Below are positions 7,734 through 16,703 of a DNA stretch of 48,941 bases, one piece after another (the stretch's first letter is position 1; each line of letters opens with the position of its first letter). Origin of the DNA: Spirochaetia bacterium (GTDB lineage Bacteria > Spirochaetota > Leptospiria > Turneriellales > JAOUOS01). Position numbers and translations under genes: made by a program. Location of the stretch: assembly GCA_029880265.1 (NCBI GenBank), contig JAOUOT010000020.1, positions 1 through 48,941 on the forward strand. Direction: 5' to 3'. The notes under the pieces are model-generated. The model searched no databases. It saw only the letters and a program-made list of their open reading frames with translations, and had not been told where the DNA came from.

Positions 7734-8489
7734 ATGAAAACAATATATCAAAAATTAATTTATACTCTCATCATTTCTTTGTTATTTTCTTTTTCTGCAT
7801 GTAGTACGCCTCAACATATATCGCCAAAGACAGCTTTGCTGCAAACGGGTGAAACTTTGGCGCAACAAAATGAAAATATTCAACTTGGGGTTACTCTTTT
7901 AGAAGTGCCCGTCAATTTAGTGCCTGATAACAGAGGAGAATTCATGGTTGGATTTGATATGGGCATAGGCTTAAATAACTATACTGATTTAACTGTAGAT
8001 TTATGCGTAAGCGAAAACTCTGCATCGGTAAAATCTGGATTAAAATTTGCGTATAATAAATCTCAGTATTTAACCCTTTCTGCGTATCCTGCTTATGTTT
8101 ATTCACCCGGTTCATGGGACAATACGATAGCCCATACTGCCGAATTAAATTTTATGATTACTTCTCGCTTAGTCAATTGGTTTGCCATTTATGGCGCTGG
8201 TCGCCTTTTTCATGACTGGATAAATTATGAAAACACATTAATTGATATAAGAGATACAAATACAAATGAGATGACTCATCCGATAAAAGCTATTCAATTA
8301 AACCGCGCGGGGTTTAGTTTGGGAACAGAAATTCTAAACATCTTATATGTTGAATGGGGGTTGCATTATTTACCCCATAAAAATTCTGATATAATTACAG
8401 ATTTAAGCTATGGAGAACCTTATCGAAAGACACAGCATGCCTTTGGCATTGGCGTAAAGTTTAAAACACAAATTTTTAAAAGAAAATAA
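7734..8489 (+). CDS. outer-membrane lipoprotein, unknown function
   Basis: A 251-residue protein with a strong ribosome binding site (AGGAGGATAAAA) and a signal peptide ending FSFSAC (Cys23), so it is a lipoprotein. The rest alternates aromatic and polar residues in strands (SQYLTLSAYPAYVYSP, RLVNWFAIYGAGRLFHDW, LYVEWGLHYLPHK) and ends HAFGIGVKFKTQIFKRK. This suggests a small beta-barrel or beta-rich surface protein. It resembles no family I can name. It follows a membrane AraC regulator and is probably controlled by it. Confidence 0.7.
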   Translation: MKTIYQKLIYTLIISLLFSFSACSTPQHISPKTALLQTGETLAQQNENIQLGVTLLEVPVNLVPDNRGEFMVGFDMGIGLNNYTDLTVDLCVSENSASVKSGLKFAYNKSQYLTLSAYPAYVYSPGSWDNTIAHTAELNFMITSRLVNWFAIYGAGRLFHDWINYENTLIDIRDTNTNEMTHPIKAIQLNRAGFSLGTEILNILYVEWGLHYLPHKNSDIITDLSYGEPYRKTQHAFGIGVKFKTQIFKRK

Positions 8490-8755
8490 CAATACGAATT
8501 AGAATAATTTTTGTTTGCCTATTAAAAAACTAGTACATAATGAATGGAATTTGCCCGGCCATCGCCATCTATCAGGTAACAGTCACGGGTAACTTGTGCC
8601 GGTGAAGTCGGCGGCTAAAACTTCTGAGTTTATTTTTTATCTATCTGATGCGAACCGCTCAAAAAACGGCAATGTCAAACATGTGGTTGGTATAAAAAAA
8701 TAGTTATACCTTATAAAATCTTGGCAGACTGTTATTCCAATTAATATATTAAAGC
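8490..8755. other. intergenic region with repeat copy 2
   Basis: It holds a GC-rich patch (about 8550-8620) and then the second copy of the 67-bp repeat. No gene is supported until the flavin reductase at 8756. Confidence 0.45.
8626..8692 (+). repeat. 67-bp direct repeat, copy 2
   Basis: It matches 6040-6106 with 4 substitutions and no gaps. Here it is detached from any methyltransferase coding sequence upstream, so it looks like a duplicated tail left by an insertion or recombination event. Confidence 0.85.
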
Positions 8756-9259
8756 ATGGAAAAAATTTCAATAAAAGAATCATTTAACAGGTTTAAGCCA
8801 GAAGGCTGCGTTTTTGTGATTTCAATAGACGAAAAACTAAAACCCAGCGGCATGATTGCAAGCTGGAACATGAAATGTTCGATGGAACCGCCTCTTTTCG
8901 CGGCTTCTTTATCAAAAAACGGTCATACTCATAAACTGATACAACAAAGTAAAGAGTTTGTGATTGCAGTTCCCAATAAAGAACTTGAAGAAGCGCTTTT
9001 ATTATTCGGCTCTGTTCATGGCGACAAGGTTGATAAATTTACTGAAACAAAAATTGAAACCGCCAAAGCTGAATTTGTAAAATCGCCTTTAATTAAAAAC
9101 GCGACTATCAATTATGAATGTGAGCTGTATAAAGAAGTTGATGCCGGAGATCATATAATCTTCATAGGAAAAGTTCTTGCCTCTTACATCAACAAAGATA
9201 AAAAAGTATTGCTAAACATGAGAAGAGAAGGCGACAAAAGAATCTTTGACGAATTTTAG
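8756..9259 (+). CDS. flavin reductase-like, FMN-binding split-barrel protein
   Basis: A 167-residue protein of the flavin reductase-like family: GCVFVISIDEKLKPSGMIAS, then MEPPLFAASLSKNGHTHKLI, EFVIAVPNKEL and a C-terminal DHIIFIGKVLASY strand. The family binds FMN and reduces it or uses it in oxidoreduction with NAD(P)H. The partner enzyme, if any, is not adjacent. It is convergent with the LAL regulator and the two stop codons are only 3 bases apart. Confidence 0.85.
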   Translation: MEKISIKESFNRFKPEGCVFVISIDEKLKPSGMIASWNMKCSMEPPLFAASLSKNGHTHKLIQQSKEFVIAVPNKELEEALLLFGSVHGDKVDKFTETKIETAKAEFVKSPLIKNATINYECELYKEVDAGDHIIFIGKVLASYINKDKKVLLNMRREGDKRIFDEF

Positions 9260-9262
9260 CGT

Positions 9263-11943
9263 TTATATTAACCCCAGTTCTCTGGCGCGCGCGACTGCTT
9301 CGGTTCGTCTTTCGACGCCAAGTTTGCCAAAGATATTCTGATTGTGACTTTTAATGGTGCTAAGCTCAAGAAAAAGCTGTTCAGAAATTTTACGGTTAGA
9401 AAGTCCGTCGGCAATGAGTTTTAATATTTCAAGCTCACGCGGGCTTAACGGATCGATAAGCGGCTGTTCTTTCTGTTCGTACCCTTTACTTAAATCAATT
9501 GATTTATTCTTAAGTTTTTCTGCCTTAAATTCTTTTAACAGTTTTTCGGTATAATTTACCATCGTTCCCGCATTGTTTACTTCTGAAAGTAAATCCTCCA
9601 TTGGCTTTCCTTCGTCTATGAATATTCGAATAAAACCGCCCGTTTCGGCCAAACCAAGAGCTTCATTTATCGCTTCAAGAGCTTTCTCTTTTGTTTTATT
9701 CATCTGATACGAAAGGGCCTCAAGAATGATAACTTCAAGCCGTTCTCTTTGCCAAAAATCTTTATCAAACTTGTTTTTTAATTTATCAAGCAAAGTCAAA
9801 GCTGCTGTCGTATTTTTTTCGGCCAAAAACAAGCGTACCTCAGTAAAAGGAAGTTTATGCGTTTTAACAAGTTCTTTAACAGCCTTCAGGTTACCCTGGC
9901 GAAGAAAAATAAGAGACTGAACTTCGGCCGCTTCATTTTTTCTATGAACAAAATGATTTTGGTTTATTGATTTGATTGTCTTTTCTATTAACGCGCCCGC
10001 TTTGGCGGTATCTTTTAAGGCAAGGTTCAAACGGGCCAAAAATATTTCGCACATGATATATCTGTCCAGAACCTTGTCATATAAAAGCGCGAACTCCATC
10101 CACTTGTCTGCATGATACTGGGCCTTATCAAGATCATTTAACTGGTAAAATACCTGAGCCAGCGTTCTGTGAGCTTCGCATGCAACAGGCGCCGTCATAC
10201 CATCAAGCAATTGAAGCGCCTTTTTCTGGGTTTCGCCCGCCTCGTGTAAATTATTTTGATAAAACTGCATTTCGCCAAGACCAATGGAGGCACAGGCATT
10301 CATGAAATGCGCGCCTATTTTTTCGCTTATCGTTATCGCTTCAGAAAAAGATTTGCTCGCTAAAGCGCGCTCTTCTTTTTGCATATAACCCATACCCAGC
10401 TGAAATGAGCCGTCGCCCGATGCAGCAGATTTTGCGGATGCAAATACTCTAAAGCTTTCTTTGCTTCTTCAATAACTATATCATGCTGATATTTTGAAAA
10501 GCCTATAGTGGCCCGGCAACTGGCGATACTTCCTAATAGATTTTTTACCTCTTCATTCAATTCATGTTTTTCAAGAGCCTTCTCGGCAAATTGAAGTTTT
10601 TCTTCTATGCCGCTTGTTTGACCCGCCGCCAATAAGGCGCTCGCGTACATGATCCATAATTCAGGATTTTTGTCGAGTTCCTCTTTTGAGAGCGATTTAA
10701 ACCAGTTTATTACAGGTATAAAAGCGCCCCGAACATATAAAGGCATTCCTTTGCCTTTTACCAGTCTTACCGCCCGTTCAATATCATTTATCTCTGTCGC
10801 ATGGCAGAAGGCGTCTGTTTCATAACCGTTTTCTTCATACCACCTACTTGCCCGAAGATGCAGCTCATTTATATTTAATTCATCATGTTTTTTTGTAACA
10901 TCTGTTTTTTGCAGACGCTGTCTTAAAAAATCGCGAAACAGGTGATGGTATCTGAACCACTTGCGTTCATTATCAAGAGGAATGATAAATAAATTTGCGT
11001 TTTGAAGAAATTCAAGATTTTCCTGCCCTTTGTCCGATTTATCTGATAGAACAGCATCGCAAAGAGAACCGCATAAACGCTCTAAAATTGAAGTATGAAG
11101 CAGGAAATTTTGAATATCTTTGGTTTGCCGGTTTAGAACCTCTTCAACCAGATAATCAAGAATAAAATGATGGCTTCCCGAAAAAGATTTAATGAAACTA
11201 TCTATATCTTTTTGGCTTTGTATCGACAAAGCGGCAAGCTGCAAACCGGCAATCCATCCTTCTGTGCGTTCTTCTAAAGTATGAATATCTTCTTCTGAAA
11301 TGTTTAGCCCCATAACCTGTTTAAAAAAGTCGGCCGCCTCATCTTCAGTAAAGCAAAGATTATCGGCGCGAATTTCTGTAAGCTGGGCCTTTGCTCTCAG
11401 TTTTGCCACAGGCAGCATGGGATCTTCACGGGTAGCAATTACCAGATGCATATTGGGCGGCTGGTTTTCTATGAGAAAGGTTAAAATATCGTCAATGGGT
11501 TTTGAATCAATAACATGATAATCGTCTATGACAAAAATAAAATTCTTATTAAAAGATAATATCTCATTAATAATAGAAGTTAAAATTGAATCAACCGAGG
11601 CGGGCTGGGGAGTTTGAAGAGAGGCCAAAACAGATTTACCGATGTTTTTGCTGATTATCTGCAAAGCTGATATCAAATATGTTAAAAACCGAACGGGTTC
11701 ATTATCTTGCTCGTCAAGAGAAAGCATGGCAGCCGGTCTTTTGCAGTTGGCCAGCCATTCGGTTACCAGCGTTGTTTTACCAAAACCCGCGTGCGCGCAA
11801 ATTAATGACAATTTATTATCAATGCCTTTGTTTAATTGATCAATAAGCCGCTTTCTTTGAACAATTTTAGAACCGGGCAGTGGAATGTGAAGCTTGGTTG
11901 TTAATATTTGCGCCGGCATTTTTATTTTAATCACAGAGTTCAT
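9263..11943 (-). pseudogene. LAL-type (MalT-like) LuxR regulator, frameshifted
   Basis: Two minus-strand frames make one large ATP-binding LuxR regulator of about 890 residues. Frame 1 (11943 to 10360) starts TTKLHIPLPGSKIVQRKRL. It has Walker A AHAGFGKTTLV (residues 50-60), Walker B FIFVIDDYHVID, and winged-helix signals TEGWIAGLQLAALS and WFRYHHLFRDFLRQRL. Frame 2 (10393 to 9263) carries TPR-like helices and ends with a LuxR helix-turn-helix (LSPRELEILKLIADGLSNRK, then STIKSHNQNIFGKLGVERRT). The frames join at about 10403-10405, where one T is missing from the coding run CATTTCAG; restoring it gives AHFQLGMGYMQK. Everything else is intact, so this is either a recent mutation, a phase switch or a sequencing error. 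Targets are unknown. Confidence 0.85.
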
Positions 11944-12223
11944 TTTTTAGGATTACTTTTTTTATGCCTACAATTGTACGCGCTTTTTCTGATAATGACA
12001 CTGTAACCTGATCGCCTGTGGGCCAGCATAGAATTGACGCAAAAATAAAATCTATCGCGAAAGGAGTTATAAGGGCTCCTATACCTAAAAGCATAACAAA
12101 AAAACCCGGTATAGCGATGAACCGCGCAGGGGAAGTATTATGCTCTTCGAACGCCTCTTGCAGCCGCATTATCTCATCGGATGTCATCTGTTCATCATTT
12201 GGAGTTTTTTCGGTATCTGTCAT
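11927..12223 (-). CDS. small membrane protein, unknown
   Basis: A 98-residue protein with a polar N-terminus (about 33 residues), one long hydrophobic segment at about 36-67 that could form two short membrane helices (FIAIPGFFVMLLGIGALITP and IDFIFASILCW), and a charged C-terminus. Its last 17 bases overlap the start of the LAL regulator, so the two are probably co-transcribed and translationally coupled. No family is recognised. It could be a membrane partner of the regulator; that is inference only. Confidence 0.55.
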   Translation of the reverse strand: MTDTEKTPNDEQMTSDEIMRLQEAFEEHNTSPARFIAIPGFFVMLLGIGALITPFAIDFIFASILCWPTGDQVTVSLSEKARTIVGIKKVILKNELCD

Positions 12224-12430
12224 ATGCGTTAAGTTTTATGAATTGTTCAAGGTATTTGCAGAAACATTCAAAAGAGTTATAAAATAATGTAATTTGAACA
12301 TCAAGTCAAGAAGAAAACCGAAGATGCCCCGTCATAAATAATTGCAAAAATTACTTCTTTTTTTCCCGTGTCCAATGTTCAAGAAAAACCGCCGTCGAGG
12401 TGATACCATGACAAGCAAAAACTGCGAAAA
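12224..12430. other. intergenic region, nothing recognised
   Basis: No gene, tRNA or strong hairpin seen. It should hold the promoter for the minus-strand operon that begins at 12223. Confidence 0.4.
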
Positions 12431-12925
12431 TCACCGCTCTGGCAGAACCCGGCCAGAGAGCCGTTGCGATTTTTTATTTTCTTCAATGATGCTGAGGAAA
12501 TCAGAATAATTTTTATTTTTCCACGTGTTCCATAAATTTAAAAGATATAAAAAAAAGTCATCGTCTTCTTCGTCTTCATCGTCATGCGCAGGGTCAATAA
12601 AAGCCATATAGAAATATCTTGGAATATACCAAATAGAAAATACAGGTTTGCCGTCTCTTGCGATTTTAAATTGCCGAAAGAATAAAATTCTGCGTAATGA
12701 AAGGTTCAAATCGGGCGAAAGCCTCCATTTCTGTGACTTTGTCTGAAATATGAAAGATACCTTGTCATTGTGAAGTACGAACGATCTGTTATTTTGTTTC
12801 CATGCGGTTCCCCAATGCGGCGCCTTCATCCATTCATATTTTGAAGTTTTCTGAATAGTACCGCTTATTGTATCAAATTCTAGTACGCCGCCTTTGGCCC
12901 AGTGGTGGTCAATGTACTTTATCAT
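12431..12925 (-). CDS. hypothetical protein with acidic patch
   Basis: A 164-residue protein with no signal peptide. It is rich in W, F and Y and in basic residues (WMKAPHWGTAWKQNN, RRILFFRQFKIARDG, FSIWYIPRYFYMAF). An acidic run (DDEDEEDDD) lies at about 118-126, followed by an aromatic helix. Not recognised. The strand-rich first half could be a compact beta domain. It stands alone between unrelated small genes. Confidence 0.5.
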   Translation of the reverse strand: MIKYIDHHWAKGGVLEFDTISGTIQKTSKYEWMKAPHWGTAWKQNNRSFVLHNDKVSFIFQTKSQKWRLSPDLNLSLRRILFFRQFKIARDGKPVFSIWYIPRYFYMAFIDPAHDDEDEEDDDFFLYLLNLWNTWKNKNYSDFLSIIEENKKSQRLSGRVLPER

Positions 12926-13008
12926 TTATTTAAGGTATTCCTTCTTTTAACAAGATACCGGCGATATCGATTCGAGGTCAATTGTTTTTCTAATAAAATA
13001 GAACAGAT

Positions 13009-13641
13009 TTACTGAAGAATCTTTATTTCGTGAAAATATTTTTCTATTGTTTTCATTTTCTTTAAATATTTTCTTAAATCGCTTTCAGTTACAGAACCAT
13101 TGTTCAGAAAGATTTTCATTTCTATCTGGTGCTTTTCATGCGTCCCGGGCTCATTTTCTGATCGTCTTGTTATGCGTACAAGACGCAAAATATTGATTCT
13201 TTGGTTTTTATATTCGATTGAAATTTTCTTGATTTTCGCCTCGATATCTTTAAGATATTCACATTGCGGCAACATTAAAGTAATTTTGGCCCGTTCGCTT
13301 TCAAGAGTAAATGATTTTTCAATTTCAGGAAATGTGTTTTCTATTTCTAAATAGTATTCGCGTATTATATTACGGTTTTCTTCAGAATTAGAGTTAGAAA
13401 TGATATTCAAATACCGCATATCAAATTCAATCACTATAGTTGCTTTTGGCAAAATGTAATAGTATATTTTTGACTTGGGAAATTTTCTAAGAAACTCTTT
13501 CTTAAAACTAAAAAAATCATAGCAGATATTTTCTTTTAATAATATCGCCTCATCATATGAAATATAGACAGAGACAGGTTTTTTAGCCTCAAGAGTTTGG
13601 CACGATAGTATTGCTAGTAAAAGAAAAATGAGTTTTTTCAT
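13009..13641 (-). CDS. secreted or lipoprotein hypothetical
   Basis: A 210-residue protein starting MKKLIFLLLAILSCQTLEAK: a signal peptide with a possible lipobox (ILSC, Cys14) or a signal peptidase I site after EA. The mature part is charged and helix/strand mixed. Not recognised. Its start codon overlaps the stop of the upstream HEAT-like gene by 4 bases (ATGA), so the two are translated together. Confidence 0.6.
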   Translation of the reverse strand: MKKLIFLLLAILSCQTLEAKKPVSVYISYDEAILLKENICYDFFSFKKEFLRKFPKSKIYYYILPKATIVIEFDMRYLNIISNSNSEENRNIIREYYLEIENTFPEIEKSFTLESERAKITLMLPQCEYLKDIEAKIKKISIEYKNQRINILRLVRITRRSENEPGTHEKHQIEMKIFLNNGSVTESDLRKYLKKMKTIEKYFHEIKILQ

Positions 13642-14312
13642 AGTACTTTATTATCGAATAAGACAGGCAAAGAGTTTTTCTTATTCTTGTTATATTTATT
13701 GATAACCGATTTTAATTTTTTTTTCTGAGCCTCGCTTAGTTCTTTATCTTTTTTTATGATTATTTTACTAATTTGATTGTTTTCTTCTTGATTTATAATT
13801 ACCGGTAGAATAGTTTCTACTCTGGCAGCAAAATCAACCGGACGGCATTTCTCAAGATAATCAAATAAAACAGGCTGTAATTTTTCTTTATAATTTTTAT
13901 TGGCTATGCATATTTCTGCCAAAGATTTAATTCCCCAGACCTCGGTAATAACCGTGCCTTTTTTCATTGTATTTAAAATTAAATCGATATTCTTATAGAT
14001 ATCTTTTGCTTTTAATTTAGAAATATTTGCAATGGCAATCATGGCCCCCCATACCATGCGGTTGTTTTTTGATTCTAATAATTGCAAAAAAATGTTCAAA
14101 TGCTGTGATATAAGCTTTGGTTTGGTATAACCGATTTCGTATAATACCGCTATGCAATCGCTGGCTATCGATTTATTTTTATCAAATAAATATTCTGATA
14201 TCTCTTTAATACCTTCAATGTTTTCAGATTCAGCCAGCTCTTTAGCCAGCATTCGATTGGGAACTTCACTTCTAATCTTTTTATGATATGATATATTTTT
14301 TATCCATTTCAT
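13638..14312 (-). CDS. HEAT/ARM-like helical repeat protein
   Basis: The 224-residue all-helical protein has no signal peptide. Repeated units around DKNKSIASDCIAVLYEIG, NNRMVWGAMIAIANIS and TEVWGIKSLAEICIANK have the spacing and small-residue pattern of HEAT or ARM repeats. The C-terminal 60 residues are lysine-rich. It lies 73 bases after tonB on the same strand and overlaps the following secreted protein by 4 bases. Function unknown; a scaffold is likely. Confidence 0.6.
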   Translation of the reverse strand: MKWIKNISYHKKIRSEVPNRMLAKELAESENIEGIKEISEYLFDKNKSIASDCIAVLYEIGYTKPKLISQHLNIFLQLLESKNNRMVWGAMIAIANISKLKAKDIYKNIDLILNTMKKGTVITEVWGIKSLAEICIANKNYKEKLQPVLFDYLEKCRPVDFAARVETILPVIINQEENNQISKIIIKKDKELSEAQKKKLKSVINKYNKNKKNSLPVLFDNKVL

Positions 14313-14385
14313 AACACATATTCTTTTTCTAAAAGCATCGGGACAACAAAAAAATAAGAATATTTTTAATAGACTTCTTATTCTT

Positions 14386-15018
14386 TCAACTCAACTCAAA
14401 CTTCAATGGCATCTCCATAACAATTGATACTTTCTTGCCGTCGATAATGGGCGGGCTGAATCTGGCGTTTTTCATGATGGTAACAGCGGCCGAGGCGAAT
14501 TTTTTCTTTAAAGAATTAGCGATAACATCAGGCAGGGGTTTGCTCAAACGGGTTCTTAAAATGTTAACGCCTAGTACACCCCCTTCTTTGCCTATCACGA
14601 TGCTTATAAAAACAACCGCTTCAACTTCTCTTTGCCTTGCTTCTTGCGGATATATTTTCTTTAAGCGTCCGATTGGCCTTGGCGGTACAATATTCGGATA
14701 AAAAGAAAGATCAATGGCTTCGTCAGATTCGCTTAAACCTTCGGCGCGGTCAACTTCGGGTTCGGGCGAAACATCGTCAGAATTTACGTCTATTTCTTTT
14801 TTTGTGACATGCTTCGGCAGAATGATTTTATCGATATCCATTAGTTGAAAAGTTTCTATTGTTTCTTTCATTTCAGCTGCGCTTTCTGATGTCGTGTAAA
14901 AAAGTGAAATGGCCATAATCACAAAAGACACAAGAAACGAAACAAAAAACGGATGTTTACCAGAAAACTGAATTGAGTTTATTATCTTCTTTTTTTCTGC
15001 GCTTATTAAGAGTTCCAT
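14386..15018 (-). CDS. tonB: TonB family energy-transducing protein
   Basis: A 210-residue protein with a short cytoplasmic N-terminus, one membrane helix (HPFFVSFLVSFVIMAISLFY, residues 22-41), an acidic periplasmic linker and a TonB C-terminal domain (about 115-210). The domain shows IGRLKKIYPQEARQREVEA, VFISIVIGKEGGVLGVNIL and MKNARFSPPIIDGKKV, with the usual Y-P-x-x-A-R pattern. The linker is acidic rather than proline-rich. It carries proton-motive energy from ExbB/ExbD to an outer-membrane receptor. Its ATG overlaps the upstream exbD stop (TAATG), showing coupled translation. Confidence 0.85.
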   Translation of the reverse strand: MELLISAEKKKIINSIQFSGKHPFFVSFLVSFVIMAISLFYTTSESAAEMKETIETFQLMDIDKIILPKHVTKKEIDVNSDDVSPEPEVDRAEGLSESDEAIDLSFYPNIVPPRPIGRLKKIYPQEARQREVEAVVFISIVIGKEGGVLGVNILRTRLSKPLPDVIANSLKKKFASAAVTIMKNARFSPPIIDGKKVSIVMEMPLKFELS

Positions 15019-15458
15019 TATATTTCTCCTGTACTTTTTGATTTCATTGAGATATCTGATGATTTTTCTTCAGCCATAAAAGTTACATTTAAAAAATCGC
15101 CCTCTTGAAGCGTTTTTAACAATTTAGAAATAATCTTATATTCAAGATTTTTATCTGCCGTTATCGATACCGGTGTCTCTTTTTCATAAGACCTAAGGGC
15201 CAGAATATCTTTTATTCTTTCAAGCGTAACCGGTTCGCCGTCGCAGTAGTATTGGCCTAATTTTGATACGGTAATGTATAAACTTTCCTGCTCGGCAGAT
15301 TTTACAATTCCCGCGGGCGGGTCAAGCTCTACCCCCTGCGGAGGCTCTGTTGTTGTCGTTGTCATAAAAAATATCAAAAGTAGCATGGCCATATCAGCCA
15401 TGGCCGCCCCTACAGAAACAGGCTTTACCTTTATTTTTTTAAATTCTTTTTTTACCAT
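15018..15458 (-). CDS. exbD: ExbD/TolR family protein
   Basis: A 146-residue protein with an N-terminal membrane helix (VGAAMADMAMLLLIFFMTTT) holding the conserved Asp-Met-Ala motif whose aspartate takes part in proton flow. A periplasmic domain follows (ITVSKLGQYYCDGEPVTLER, then TPVSITADKNLEYKIISKLL). It forms the stator channel with ExbB. It is the second of two exbD genes in a row, 15 bases after the first, and is translationally coupled to tonB. Confidence 0.85.
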   Translation of the reverse strand: MVKKEFKKIKVKPVSVGAAMADMAMLLLIFFMTTTTTEPPQGVELDPPAGIVKSAEQESLYITVSKLGQYYCDGEPVTLERIKDILALRSYEKETPVSITADKNLEYKIISKLLKTLQEGDFLNVTFMAEEKSSDISMKSKSTGEI

Positions 15459-15473
15459 GGTTTATCCCTTTAT

Positions 15474-15896
15474 TTATTCTGCGTCTTTTACCGATATTTT
15501 TTTTATTTTCGCGCGGCTCGCTATACTTAAGGCGTCAATAAGCCTTTCGTACCGCACCGTTTCATTCATATAAACCACGAAAATCACGTCTTCGGTTTTT
15601 TCTTTTTTCGCGTTTAGCATCTCAACGGCTTTTTGTTCATCAACGCTTTCATTTCCTATTTTATAGCCATCGGCCATAGGGGTTATCTCAAAAAGCTGCG
15701 ACTCTTCTACTTTTGACGCGCCGCCCTCTTTTGAGGGCAGCGATAAAAAAATTCCCATTCGCATTAGAAATGAACTCGTCACGATAAAGAAGATAAGAAG
15801 TAAAAAAGCCATATCGCCGATGGACGATGTTTCCAGCTCGTCGGTTTTTAAAAAACTTTTAAACTTATTTTCTTTATTAAAATACAGATTCATCAT
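15474..15896 (-). CDS. exbD: ExbD/TolR family protein
   Basis: A 140-residue protein with SIGDMAFLLLIFFIVTSSFL as the membrane helix; the GDMAFLLLIFF core and its aspartate are typical of ExbD. The periplasmic part ends ALSIASRAKIKKISVKDAE. It starts 3 bases after the exbB stop. Two divergent ExbD copies in one operon are common in spirochaetes and Bacteroidota and probably form a heteromeric stator. Confidence 0.87.
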   Translation of the reverse strand: MMNLYFNKENKFKSFLKTDELETSSIGDMAFLLLIFFIVTSSFLMRMGIFLSLPSKEGGASKVEESQLFEITPMADGYKIGNESVDEQKAVEMLNAKKEKTEDVIFVVYMNETVRYERLIDALSIASRAKIKKISVKDAE

Positions 15897-15899
15897 TTT

Positions 15900-16688
15900 T
15901 TATTCCTTTTCTGAATAAGGCGGCAGTTTTTCGGTTAAAGCCGCTATTATTTTATCTGCGTGAACATATTGTTTGCTTACCACATGGGCGAACGCGTGAT
16001 AAAAAGAGAGCGTCAAAACGGCGACGGCCAGCCCGCCCGCCGTTGTAACAAGGGCGACCTGTATACCCACGGCCACAACCTTGGCGTTTACCACCGAGGC
16101 CGTGGCAATGGCGGCAAACGCTTTTATCATACCGATAACGGTGCCAAAAAAACCGATGAGAGGCGCGAGATTGCCAATACCGTGAATGAGGTTTAATCCG
16201 TTTTCAAGATCGCTGAAGTAAAGCTGCATGTCTTCGCGAAGGTCGGCTTCAAGCTCTTCTTTATATTTCTTTTTATTGTTTGCCAATTTTTCAAACAGTC
16301 TTTTTTCAACAGATTTTTTTTGCCAGGCTTTTTTCTTAAGGTAGCGCCAGCTTCTCTCTAATACAAGCGTCATGCCCAAAAGAAACATTCCGAGCAAAAT
16401 ATACATAATCCATCCGCCCTGCTTTATGGTTGTAAACAGATTTTCTTTTTCTGGTTCTTCTATAGCTTCTGCGGATGGTTCAGTTTCGCCGTTATTTAAC
16501 GCTGAAGCCTGTTCTTGATTTTTATTTTCAGAAACTAAAGTTTCTGAATCATGGCCCGCGCTTGTAACTTCGCCTTTAACATTTACGCTTTCTGCTTTTT
16601 CGCTTTGAGCATAGGACACAAAAGCAAAAAGAAAAAGAAAACATAAAGCAAAACCTGATTTCAATATTTTTTTAACATGTTTTTTCAT
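15900..16688 (-). CDS. exbB: ExbB/TolQ proton channel with N-terminal extension
   Basis: The 262-residue protein has a MotA/TolQ/ExbB domain at about 95-255, with three membrane helices (WIMYILLGMFLLGMTLVLER; LIHGIGNLAPLIGFFGTVIG; VALVTTAGGLAVAVLTLSFY). Before it are a cleavable signal peptide (residues 1-27, ending SYAQ) and a 60-residue acidic, low-complexity periplasmic linker. Classical ExbB lacks this linker. It powers TonB with ExbD. GAAGGAG precedes the ATG. It follows the TonB-dependent receptor by 15 bases. Confidence 0.88.
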   Translation of the reverse strand: MKKHVKKILKSGFALCFLFLFAFVSYAQSEKAESVNVKGEVTSAGHDSETLVSENKNQEQASALNNGETEPSAEAIEEPEKENLFTTIKQGGWIMYILLGMFLLGMTLVLERSWRYLKKKAWQKKSVEKRLFEKLANNKKKYKEELEADLREDMQLYFSDLENGLNLIHGIGNLAPLIGFFGTVIGMIKAFAAIATASVVNAKVVAVGIQVALVTTAGGLAVAVLTLSFYHAFAHVVSKQYVHADKIIAALTEKLPPYSEKE

Positions 16689-16703
16689 TTTTTTTCTCCT
16701 TCA

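Noticed and set aside
6040..8692. Integron-like attC sites around the AraC-lipoprotein cassette
   Set aside because: The repeats are direct copies of coding sequence without the attC inverted-repeat structure, and no integrase is present.
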